From NCBI GenBank assembly GCA_963576565.1, contig OY755042.1, positions 106,941,314-107,005,313 of the forward strand: a DNA stretch of 64,000 nucleotides, read 5' to 3'. Position 1 is the first letter of the stretch. Each line of letters starts with the position of its first letter. Source of the DNA: Aspidapion aeneum. Its lineage: Eukaryota > Arthropoda > Insecta > Coleoptera > Brentidae. Made by a program: the position numbers and the translations under genes. Of the stretch, positions 55,565 through 64,000 are shown piece by piece. The notes under the pieces were generated by a model that was not told where the DNA came from, made no database searches, and saw nothing but the letters and a program-made list of their open reading frames with translations.

Positions 55565-56110
55565 AAATTAACCCGCGAATTCGAAGGAGCCAGAGTCCAT
55601 TTTAGTCTGTAGCCGCGAGTGCTAATGTTACTTTTACATGACTTTATATTTATAGGAAATGGAAGTAAAATAAAATTTTGGTGTTTAAATATTTTTATCC
55701 TATAGTTTTATAGTAGTTCCTATCAGTCTTCCAAAGCTCAGCTCTCTAGCATTTCTGGAAGTGGGCAAATTAATTAATACATTAATACAATTAATTTTAC
55801 ATAACTTTACATTCATAGAGGAGGGAAGCGAATTAAAACTTTAGTTATAATTTCTATCAGTCTGCCAAATTTCAGCTTTGCGGCATGTCTGGAAGTACAT
55901 TAGAATTCTGATGACCTATCACATGGGTGAGTGAGTGAGTGACAATTTCGACGTTTTTTTAAATTTCGTAACTATTTTACTACTTTATGGAAGTCCATGA
56001 AACTTGAAGGGGTTGTTAACTCTATGAAGGTCTACAAGTGTGCAAATTTTGAGTTTTTTAGATCAGATCATTCCGAAGTAGAGTTTTACATAGGTCAAAT
56101 ATGGGCTGAA
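55565..56110 (+). repeat. Repeat rep-F, copy 3
   Basis: Matches copy 1 in the opposite orientation: GAGTGAGTGAGTGACAATTT, GAAACTTGAAGGGGTTGTTA, ATTCCGAAGTAGAGTTTTA. It has two internal related units (AGTTCCTATCAGTCTTCCAA; ATTTCTATCAGTCTGCCAAA). Confidence 0.7.
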
Positions 56111-56514
56111 ATGTTTTAAGAAAACATTGTACAGCAGTTTACGCGAACTTGGCGGGGACCTGCCGTGTCTCCAGATCCCACCTTAAAATTGTTTATGTAA
56201 AGCAGGATATTTGAACTGTTTTAACATGCCCCATGTTTTAACTTACCCCACTTTTCCCTACATTCGGTTTTTGTTCATTATTTTGCATAATATTTCCTGT
56301 GCACGATGCAGTTTCTGCTTTCTGGGAAAAGCGTTTTTGATGTAGAACGACAATGACAAAACTAATTACCTAATGGTTTCATAGCCATTTTACGATAATA
56401 TTATAAACAACTTCGCAAATTTACAAGACATACGAATTTGCGACACAAACAGTAAAATTTAAATCAAATTGCAATTGCATTGCAAACCTACGCCTAATTT
56501 AATGAATTTATGTA
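56111..56514. other. Unassigned, with a solo pogo-like TIR
   Basis: 56237-56264 reads AACTTACCCCACTTTTCCCTA, the complement of TAGGGAAAAGTGGGGTAAG, which is close to the ends of the elements at 42266 and 47907. No left partner was found, so only one end of an old copy remains. The rest is unassigned. Confidence 0.45.
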
Positions 56515-56723
56515 CAGTCAGGGACTTAATAAATGGTCGCGTTCGAAAATAAAAACTATTCCTATTTAAAATTAGGAAACTCAGTTTCAACCAAACCAAA
56601 AAAATTGTGAACCCTACCTCTGTCTTTATACATACGTATTATAAAAAATTATTTTTTCTAATATCTTTACCGTATAAATTTTGACAGAAAAAATACAATG
56701 GCAATTTAAAAAGTCCCTGATTG
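56515..56723. mobile_element. MITE with CAGTCAGGGACTT ends (209 bp)
   Basis: CAGTCAGGGACTTAATAAAT at the left and AAGTCCCTGATTG at the right form TIRs of about 15 bp with two mismatches, flanked by TA (56513-56514, 56724-56725). Ends of the form TA-CAGTCAGGG are typical of mariner-type MITEs. Non-coding. Confidence 0.82.
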
Positions 56724-56757
56724 TACCTAAGTTCTTTTTAGAATATTCACATTATTA

Positions 56758-57179
56758 GGGACATTTTGGGTCGCGTATTTTACACTTTGTTGCCGTTATT
56801 GTTATTACTGAGTCTGTGTGTTAGCAGCTTCTCGCTCCTTTTTTGTTATTTACTGTAACGGCGCCCGGTACTTACAGTGGCCATCTTTTAATGTTACCGC
56901 TATTTTTTAAGGTTAGTTTTTTTTAATGTAGTCGAGTTTTTTACTAAAATTCGGTAGTTTGGTTTGTAAATAGCCATAAATCTAATAAAACTAAATAAAC
57001 AAATATAAATAAACCAAAAAGTTGAAGGAGTATAAGACTACTAATTTAACATTTCTGTTAAGCTTATCTTTAGTGTTCCAAAATCTATCTTTTTGCCGTG
57101 AATGTTACCGTTATTTTTTGTAAGAATAACGGTAACAACTGTCAAATTCGCTCTTATTTTAAGTGACCCAAAATGTCCC
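56758..57179. mobile_element. MITE-1, copy 2 (422 bp)
   Basis: Same ends as copy 1 (GGGACATTTTGGGTC ... GACCCAAAATGTCCC for the intact arms; the right arm reads TGACCCAAAATGTCCC) and TA flanks (56756-56757, 57180-57181). Interior similarity includes GTTAGCAGCTT, GGTACTTAC and GTTGAAGG. It has an extra stretch relative to copy 1. Only 32 bp separate it from the previous MITE. Confidence 0.85.
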
Positions 57180-57466
57180 TATTAGCATTATATTATATTT
57201 TTATTTTATGTATGTCTGTATATATATAGAGTGCGTTCGAGTAGGCAACCCGGGCGCCCCGAGGTCCATTTTTCCGTTCGAGTTGACGCTCGGAGCACGC
57301 CCTTTTGCGTTCGAGATGCCACCGAGCGAACCTTCGGGGCACGCTCGTTATAACCCGAGCTTGAGGATGGAGAAAAGCGGGCGTATTACATAACCCTACT
57401 TTTTTATACTTTCAAACTTTTGTTTACATTTTTTTACGACTGTTTTTTTTTTATCAAATAAAATAC

Positions 57467-57655
57467 ATGGACGCAGTTAAGTTTGCGGTAGATTTATGTT
57501 TCCAAGATTCTGAGGAGTATGAAGATGAAAGACTTCCTGAGGGTGCTCCAGATCTGCGCTTGGCGCCCCTGGCTTCCTTTGAGAAAAAAATAGAGAAACT
57601 AAATTCAAAGCAAAAACAAATGGTGCCCCCCACAGGAAAACTATACCTAAAATGA
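57467..57655 (+). CDS. Hypothetical 62-residue ORF in Harbinger-like element
   Basis: Starts at ATG and reads MDAVKFAVDLCFQDSEEYED then ERLPEGAPDLRLAPLASFEK, acidic in the first third, basic at the end. I do not recognise the family; it could be the N-terminal remnant of an element-encoded protein. It is the only frame inside the element with a non-AT-driven composition. A minus-strand frame (57454-57786) overlaps it and a longer minus-strand frame at 57943-58155 has no motif. Confidence 0.35.
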   Translation: MDAVKFAVDLCFQDSEEYEDERLPEGAPDLRLAPLASFEKKIEKLNSKQKQMVPPTGKLYLK

Positions 57656-57827
57656 GAAGTTTTGAGAAATAAAAAAGTCATGATATAAAATAAAATCAAA
57701 TTAATAAATTGTTCTAACTTTGCCCATAAAAAGTGGGGAGTTATATTGACTATTTCCTTCAGAAAAATATTCACCATTAAAATCAATGTGACTGGCAGAT
57801 TTGGACCAAAAGGGAACGAATTACAGC

Positions 57828-57905
57828 GATAATTTGCACTAGAGCAAATTATCGGTAATTTGCACTAAAACAAATTATCGGTAATTTGCACTAGAGCAAA
57901 TTATC
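57828..57905. repeat. Three tandem 26-bp palindromes
   Basis: GATAATTTGCACTAGAGCAA and the rest of three consecutive 26-bp units; each has the arms GRTAATTTGC and GCAAATTATC (or the variant CAAATTATC) around ACTARA. The three copies follow without gaps. Confidence 0.9.
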
Positions 57906-58527
57906 ACTGTTTTGTTCCATAAAAAGCCCATTTTATTTAAACTTATTTTTCAAATTTCCATCGCTTTTTTTCATTTATGTACATCCAAATTGGACACTTT
58001 TGATAGTAAACGCCCATTTCCAGAGGAGCTAGAAAAAAACTAACATATGTTACGAGCCCGAATTTTGTAAAAAAATTAATGCCGAAAACCGCACATTGAC
58101 ATCTTGAACTACTTACAAGATATAGGGTAAAAATTAAAGATAATAAATTAATCATCTGAAAATGATTTTATTTTTTTATTTCTATCTGTATAAACCTAGC
58201 ATAAAACCCCCATAAAAAAAAAAACTTGAAACAGTCAAAATGTGCGAAAAATACCGTGTGATCAAAGTGCCTTTTTATCCCTCAACAAATTGTAGCCTTG
58301 CTACACTCATGTATAAACTTAAAGGCGATTTTAATCTACGGTTTTTTATTTACAAACAGTTTTAAATTGCAAAAATAAACAAAAATTTTCTGCCAAAAAT
58401 TTAGGGTTAGAAATTTGTAACCGGTGAATAACTTTTCCGTTCGAGTCGAACCGCGAAAACCAGGGCGTTCAGTCCGTGACGTCACTAAGCCCCGCTCGCT
58501 CGACGGGTTTTCTGCTCGAACGCACTC

Positions 58528-59429
58528 ATAGACTGCACGATTTATTATTTTGCTCGGTAAAAACCTTGCCCAGTATTTGCCATGTAATAGGATGCGTGGT
58601 TTTATAGTGGAATGGTGTATTCGTTAGATCGTTGTATTAGGATTTTCATGGTTAATAGGTGGTCAATTGTACTGAAACCTTTTTTGAAGCCTGTTACTGT
58701 TGTTACTACCTTACTTTAATCCAATAATAATAATAATAATAAAGATCTAAGATATCCATGAGTCAAGAAAAAATTCTGAAACAAAGAATCGTCACGGAAA
58801 TCAAGGCAACAATAATATAATTATGTGCCCGAACCACAATTGCAAAAACTTCTTAATTATAATTATTGTAAAATTGCCTCTTTGTGTTGTTATACTTTTA
58901 TTTTCGATTTTTAGCGGTAATCTGTCAACAAGGAGGCGTGAAGGCGCTAATTAAAGGTTTTTGATTGGCGGGTTTTAAAAAAATTACCTATGATTATAAT
59001 TAGTGTAATGGTGTGATTACAACTAGCATTGTCGTTCATTATCCGGCTAACTTAACAAAAATAATGACGATTGTCTTCCTCTTTTTTTTAATTTAAAGCA
59101 TTGAGACAGTGTTTAAAGTGACGAAAAATTAGATGATTTCGCGGTTCTTTGTTTTCGTTTCTTCACTGCTATAAAAAAATTAACTCACTATTGTTTAGAA
59201 TTTAAAAAAAAATGACCCATTAAGCTGATTTATGAGACATACTTTTTGGACAGGGTCAATGGTAAGAGTACGTTAGTATGATAACTCACTGAATATTACA
59301 ACAAAAATCTGACCCCCTTCTTTATCTCTCCTGCAAAATACATTTGGTAATAAAAATCGGAATCAAACGTTTATTTTTTTTCAAGTAGAGCGGTTTGACT
59401 GTGCGGTGCACCACAGAGATTCCAGAATA
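58528..59429. other. Unassigned, with (AAT)n
   Basis: (AAT)6-7 at 58721-58741; otherwise no recognised features. Confidence 0.4.
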
Positions 59430-59992
59430 ACTAGGGATTGGATTTCACAGTCACCCAAAATAAAAAAGAGCCCTGAGGGACTGTACAATATTTTATTAGT
59501 TTACATTTGGCATAAATTTTAGGCAGATTTCGGTAGGTTTGATCAGCAGAATTTCTATAAGATTTTACGAGACTGTACAAGAATTGAACAAGGATTTTAC
59601 TTTAAAAATTCTATTGGATTTCACCAAAAACCAATATAAGTTTTGCCAAGATATGACAAGATTTTATGAGTATTCTACCAGTTCTTCTATAGGTATTTAA
59701 AATATTATATAAATATCCAGTTTTAAGCAGTTTTGATGGCCAATTTTTTTATAAGAGTTTAAAAGATTTGGTACGAATTAAAGGGCAAAATAATGACTAG
59801 CTTTGGTAAGATTTTTCAAGTAAGTTTTTCTATAGGAATTCAAAATATTTTGTGAGTAACTATTTTTAGGAAGAAATTTATTATTTTTCCTATGAGATTT
59901 TAAACGGTTTTCGAGTTTCCACTACTGCAATAATTTTTTTTGTTAATCAATATGTGACTACCTACCCCAGGGACTGTGAAAACCATCCCTGG
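59430..59992. mobile_element. TIR element with CAGGGAT ends (563 bp)
   Basis: ACTAGGGATTGGATTTCACA at the left and, reversed, CCAGGGATGGTTTTCACAG at the right match over about 25 bp (one indel), with TA on each side (59428-59429, 59993-59994). The interior repeats the theme AAGATTTTA-GAG loosely (59560, 59650, 59810, 59895). Non-coding. Confidence 0.7.
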
Positions 59993-59994
59993 TA

Positions 59995-60804
59995 CAGGCC
60001 TATAAGTCACACTTGTTTTTCTTCGGAAAAATTTGTTATAGTCTAGAATAAACACACCATCAACTATTGTATAAATAAAATATTATTGTTGTACTAAGAC
60101 GGCTATTTACAATTCAAAGAATAAAAAATTTCCCAATCAGCCCTGGTCTCCCCTATTAAAGGCAGTTGACAGTTGACCCATTTTCTGTAATGAAGATTTA
60201 ATAGTTATTAAATCCAGGAAACGCAATATCCGCATTTGCAGCTGCCATTTTACCTTTTATAAACTAGGTATTTGTTAACTTATTTTTTAGATTAATTTTT
60301 CAATTACTTCAGCTGCTCTAAGCTGTCTATAACATAATAAAACCTATTCATAAAACCGCCATTTTAAGCTAATAATTTCATTGTTTTACAAGATAATACC
60401 AACTGCTTTGATTTTGCAATAATATGACATTGCAAATATCTTCACTTTTTTCTTTATAACTGTATTTATGTTTTTATTCCAATTAACAATTAATACAAAT
60501 TCTTTGGAAATATTTATTAACTACTTTGACGAATAACATTTTTACTTACATACGTACATTCGTATTTGACAGATAGTAAGATCGCCTCGTAAAGCTTCTT
60601 CTTTTTATTTATTGACCTATGGCCCTTGGCGAGTTTTTACTGCATTCTAATTTCCCTGAAACCATCCTGCTCCAATAGTGCTTATATAACATTAATTTTC
60701 CTTCGATTTTCCTCAAGAGCTTTTCTGCTTCCAGGGGGGATTCCCGATGTAAACCACCTACCTTTTTAACTTTCTTTTCAAACATTGTCACAGTGTAGAC
60801 AAGC
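59995..60804. other. Unassigned
   Basis: A 60-codon minus-strand frame (60609-60791) has no recognised motif. Confidence 0.35.
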
Positions 60805-61280
60805 GCGGATCTGAGGGGCGTAACTTCTAGGCAAAATTAACTAAAAAGTTCCGAAAACAACTAGGGAAAAAGTGAAAAACCAATACCAGTGAGAAACCGC
60901 CAGGAAAATATAGGATTAGGTCTGTGTATTCTGCTGAATTAAAACAGAAAAAAAATTATTTCTTCTTTTTCTTTTACTCACTTCACAGAACATTAATGAC
61001 ATTTGGTTAGTTGGTGAACACTGTTGCCAAACAACACATATCTACCAGTTTTTATAAAAAATAATTTTCTTGAATTGGCATAAAATAAAATCTGCGGATT
61101 ACCCCGCATTGGTAGTTCTTAAAAGAATTGTCTGGTATCAAAAATATTTTATATTTACATTACGTTTTGTCATAACGTTATATGCGCGGCAACACTGTCT
61201 CTACATAAACGAACTAGTAGCTTGCGTTATTCGAACACAAGTAAGGTCGAACATTATCCTTTGGTAAGAAATAAACTTGT
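60805..61280 (+). repeat. Repeat rep-C, copy 2, uninterrupted
   Basis: The homologue of 48830-45190 read in reverse. It carries CTCACTTCACAGAACATT where the other copy has the P-like element, and a TTTCTTCTTTTTCTTTTAC context where it has the pogo-like element. Ends close to the LINE insertion at 61292. Confidence 0.8.
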
Positions 61281-61291
61281 TAGTTAGTTAA

Positions 61292-63671
61292 TGATCTGAC
61301 AGTTGGCCAATATGGAGAAAATGTTGTTAATGACAATGGAAACCGGCTAATTACAGTATGTGAGCAATTAGACCTAAAAATCCAAAACGGTTTTTTTCAA
61401 CATAAGGAAATACACAAATATACCTGGACCAAACCCTCACAAAACCTGAAATCCGTCATTGATTATTTTATCACTAAACAAAAGACAAAACTAAAAATTC
61501 AAGATGTCAGAACAAAGCGTGGATCAACATGCGGAAGTGATCACTATTTTCAGGAGTCCAAAATTCTCTTTCCTTATCAAGGCCGAAGCCTGCATCAACA
61601 ACATCTTGATGATACAGTGATTGAAGAAATTGATCACTGTAAATATAATCTACTAAGCCTAGAACATGACAGCGTAAAAAACTTATACAAAAAGAGACTG
61701 AACGAAAAACTTAATACAAGTTCAGGTGAAACCCCAGATGAGGAATACGAATGTATTACATTAAGCATCCACCAAGCTGCAAAAGATGCTGAGATTGAGA
61801 GAGAAATAGAGGAAAAAAGGAAATTATATCACACCTACTTATCCCAAAAGACAGATAGAAGCAGACAAGAATACAAAATCGCGCAATCAAAGGTGAGAAG
61901 AATGATCAGTGATAAGAAAAATCATTCGTGGACGCAAAAGTGCCAGAAAATAGATTCTTACTTAGGAGGTAGGAGAAGTACCGAAAGCTGGAAAACTATA
62001 AGATCGATTAAAAAAGAAACTTGCAGAGATATCATTTCACCAATACCAGACAAAGAATGGGATGAGCATTTTAAAAAACTATTAACTGAAGATAGAGCAG
62101 AATTCAAGGAAGACGAAAGAGACAATATCATTAGAACGATGGGATCTCCAGTACCCCTCACAATCTCTGAGGTCAAAAACGTGTGCACAACCTTAAAAAG
62201 CGGTAAATCTGCCGGACCCGGAAATATCCCAGCCGAACTTATTAAATATGGCACTGAAGAACTGTTTTGGAGATTACGGAATCTTTTCCAAAAATATTTA
62301 AATGGAACTGTAGTCCCAACTGAGTGGAAAACGTCATATATATCCACAATACACAAAAAAGGAAGGAAAGATATATGTGACAATTATAGAGGTATATCTG
62401 TGACTAGTACGCTAAGCAGAATATACGGTAAAATAATAAGAAATAAAGTAGAGAGCGAATATAAAGACATGGAGGCAGAAGAACAAGCTGGTTTCAGGGC
62501 GGGTAGATCGACTTCAGATCATCTGTTTTGTATAACCCAAGTTATTGAAAAGAAAATGGCATACGGACAAGAGCTGCATCTGCTTTACGTGGATTTGCAG
62601 AAGGCATATGATAGTATACCACTAAATCTACTTTGGAAAGCGTTGGAAAACACAAACATAAGCGTACAACTAATTAAGGCCATCAAAGAGTTATACCGCA
62701 ATAGTAAGGCAAAAGTTAAAATAAAAGCAAAACTAACCAAAGGCTTTCAATTAAATAAAGGTCTTAAACAAGGTTGCTGTATCTCGCCTACGCTCTTCAA
62801 GATATACTTGGAACAAGTCCTTAAAGTATGGAAGAGAAAATGCCAAAACATGGGAATTCCGTTGGACGAAACCACCTTGTATACTTTATGTTTCGCCGAT
62901 GATCAGATAGTAGTGGCTCAGGATTATGACGACCTCGAATATATGACGCGAAAACTAATAGAAGAGTACAATAAGTGGGGACTAGAGGTTAATCTCAATA
63001 AGACAGAGTATATGTGTATCGGTGGAATGAAACAGGATCTAATCTTAAATACCGAGCAGCGAATTCACTCCTGTGATGAGTATAAATACTTAGGTCTAAA
63101 AATTACAGCTGACGGAACACTAGACAAAGCTATAAAAGATCGAAACGTACAAGGAAGAAAAGCAATAACTTTATTAAATGGAATAATTTGGGACCAAAGT
63201 ATATCAAAACATAACAAAAAGCTTATATATAACACCATTGTAAAAAGTATTATTACATACGGCTCAGAAGTATGGCCAATCAAGGATAGAACAGAAAAAA
63301 TGCTTTCCGCTACGGAGATGGACTATTGGAGAAGAGCAGCAGGGAAATCAAAAAGAGAAAGAGTTACAAATCAAAGAATAAGAGAAATTATGACAGTGGG
63401 TGAACGTACTTTAGTGGATGATATAAGAACAAAACAACTGGTGTGGTACGGACATGTACAAAGAATGAATGATGAAAGACTACCTAAACAAATACTACAA
63501 TGGAAACGAACTGGCCGAAGAAAACGAGGACGGCCAAGGAGAAGCTGGAGAGAAGGAATAGACAGTGAAATAAGAATAAGAGGCCTAGATGATGAATTAT
63601 GGGCAAACAGAAACGAGTGGAGATTGGGTATCGGAAGACGTAGAACGTTGTGAAACCGATAAATATATATA
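61292..63671 (+). mobile_element. 5'-truncated LINE (LINE-A-related) with 11-bp target duplication
   Basis: TAGTTAGTTAA at 61281-61291 and 63672-63682 brackets the insertion. It starts inside the endonuclease domain and runs to the end of ORF2, then a 3' UTR of about 18 bp containing ATATATATAT. It is the best preserved element in the window and is related to, but distinct from, LINE-A. Confidence 0.9.
61617..63653 (+). CDS. LINE ORF2: endonuclease (C-terminal part) and reverse transcriptase
   Basis: An apparently intact RT frame; the given start (GTG) is only the first allowed codon, as the same frame is open from 61292, so about 790 codons are uninterrupted and the true N-terminus is missing. 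Upstream it reads YGENVVNDNGNRLITVCEQL, KYTWTKPSQ, SVIDYFITK and STCGSDHYF, the C-terminal half of an APE-type endonuclease. From the GTG: RT fingers GPGNIPAELI (residues about 199-208), NYRGISVTSTLSRIYGK, EEQAGFRAGRSTSDH, catalytic LYVDLQKAYDS (Asp about 326), CISPTLFKIY, catalytic FADD (426-429), then KTEYMCIGG. C-terminal: YGHVQRMNDERLPKQ, GRRKRGRPRRSWREG. Ends in TGA. RT reverse-transcribes element RNA at the nicked target. Whether it is active is unknown; the 5' end is missing. Confidence 0.93.
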   Translation: MIEEIDHCKYNLLSLEHDSVKNLYKKRLNEKLNTSSGETPDEEYECITLSIHQAAKDAEIEREIEEKRKLYHTYLSQKTDRSRQEYKIAQSKVRRMISDKKNHSWTQKCQKIDSYLGGRRSTESWKTIRSIKKETCRDIISPIPDKEWDEHFKKLLTEDRAEFKEDERDNIIRTMGSPVPLTISEVKNVCTTLKSGKSAGPGNIPAELIKYGTEELFWRLRNLFQKYLNGTVVPTEWKTSYISTIHKKGRKDICDNYRGISVTSTLSRIYGKIIRNKVESEYKDMEAEEQAGFRAGRSTSDHLFCITQVIEKKMAYGQELHLLYVDLQKAYDSIPLNLLWKALENTNISVQLIKAIKELYRNSKAKVKIKAKLTKGFQLNKGLKQGCCISPTLFKIYLEQVLKVWKRKCQNMGIPLDETTLYTLCFADDQIVVAQDYDDLEYMTRKLIEEYNKWGLEVNLNKTEYMCIGGMKQDLILNTEQRIHSCDEYKYLGLKITADGTLDKAIKDRNVQGRKAITLLNGIIWDQSISKHNKKLIYNTIVKSIITYGSEVWPIKDRTEKMLSATEMDYWRRAAGKSKRERVTNQRIREIMTVGERTLVDDIRTKQLVWYGHVQRMNDERLPKQILQWKRTGRRKRGRPRRSWREGIDSEIRIRGLDDELWANRNEWRLGIGRRRTL

Positions 63672-63682
63672 TAGTTAGTTAA

Positions 63683-64000
63683 CAACGAAATTTGACGGAT
63701 ATCAATCAAAAGAACAAGCATGCTTCAGAAAAGGTTTCAGTACAGTTGACCACCTATTAATCATGAAAATCCTAATAAAACGAGCCAACGAATACAACAC
63801 TCCACTATATATTGCGCTTATAGGCTTTGAAAAAGTTTTCGATAGCATTGAGCACTGGGCAGTAAAAGCCTCTTTAATTAATAGCCAAATAGATCACAGA
63901 TACACAGATTTAATAGCCAATATATATAGCGAAGCAACAACTTTAATCAAAATCCGCGAAGAAACCAAGCCAATCCGCATAAGATTATGTGTCAGAAGGG
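63683..64000 (+). pseudogene. LINE-B (RTE-like) RT, cut by window end
   Basis: The plus strand reads TKFDGYQSKEQACFRKGFST, VDHLLIMKILIKRANEYNTP, LYIALIGFEKVFDSIEHWAV, then NIYSEATTLIKIREETKPIR and RIRLCVRR at the edge. The first catalytic aspartate (normally IDFEKAFDS) is G in IGFEKV; this copy is probably inactive. Its 5' end lies at the target site where the LINE at 61292 inserted. Confidence 0.82.

Larger units (their letters stand above)
57229..58527 (+). mobile_element. Harbinger-like element (1299 bp)
   Basis: Starts GAGTGCGTTCGAGTAGGCAA and, on the reverse strand, GAGTGCGTTCGAGCAGAAAA; TIR core GAGTGCGTTCGAG is perfect. ATA occurs just outside both ends (57226-57228 and 58528-58530), fitting the 3-bp duplication of PIF/Harbinger elements. 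Ends are GC-rich (CCCGGGCGCC; TGACGTCACTAAGCCCCGC). The interior is AT-rich with no transposase; one 62-codon frame and a block of tandem palindromes are present. Confidence 0.82.

Noticed and set aside
1..64000. Bacterial or viral-type systems (CRISPR, operons, toxin-antitoxin, phage genes)
   Set aside because: No direct-repeat arrays with regular spacers, no ribosome-binding-site-linked genes and no phage-like proteins; all coding signals are eukaryotic transposon remnants.

Overview
The window is AT-rich eukaryotic DNA, most likely from an insect with a large, repeat-filled genome; a beetle is possible but not proven. The evidence is the repeat content: Jockey-clade and RTE-like non-LTR retrotransposons (LINEs), LINE fragments with RNase H, a THAP-domain P-like DNA transposon, hAT, pogo-like and Harbinger-like remnants, and many short terminal-inverted-repeat (TIR) elements with TA target duplications. 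I see no convincing intact host gene, rRNA or tRNA gene, CRISPR array or bacterial-type operon. Names such as LINE-A, LINE-B, LINE-D, MITE-1 and rep-C are local labels given here.

Layout. 0.9-5.4 kb: back-to-back minus-strand LINE-A and Jockey relics, a hAT transposase relic, then MITE-1 and MITE-2 (the latter inside a 133-bp tandem repeat). 5.9-14.8 kb: LINE-A, an RNase H LINE fragment and LINE-B copies, one LINE-B being split by an 847-bp TIR element whose empty site is visible in another LINE-B copy. 17.7-20.7 kb: a duplicated degenerate repeat, one copy carrying two MITEs, then a Jockey copy split by a MITE and by a LINE 3' end with a 9-bp target duplication. 21.4-26.0 kb: a 31-bp tandem repeat, two LINE-D 3' ends (one with a 13-bp target duplication) and a 700-bp element with long TIRs. 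24.8-29.9 kb: a satellite-like array of about 480-bp units, split by LINE insertions. 30.9-38 kb: further LINE-A, LINE-B and Jockey copies. 41-44.4 kb: a diverged long inverted repeat containing a near-perfect 66-bp-arm hairpin, a pogo-like PHD-finger remnant and a Jockey copy. 45.2-48.8 kb: one rep-C repeat split by a 2.0-kb P-like THAP transposon (itself holding a LINE-B) and a 762-bp pogo-like element; an uninterrupted rep-C copy lies at 60.8-61.3 kb. 49.6-58.5 kb: an RNase H LINE, LINE-A, a GACGTC-rich TIR element, palindromic elements, a MITE cluster and a 1.3-kb Harbinger-like element. 61.3-63.7 kb: the best preserved element, a 5'-truncated LINE with about 790 uninterrupted codons and an 11-bp target duplication, followed by a LINE-B that runs off the window.

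The window is best read as a stratigraphy of nested insertions. Several insertion sites can be checked internally because an unoccupied paralogue of the same repeat is present (P-like element, MITE-2, the 847-bp TIR element). The least explained structures are the satellite array with a conserved short reading frame, the 66-bp hairpin, three tandem 26-bp palindromes in the Harbinger-like element, and the GACGTC-rich element.
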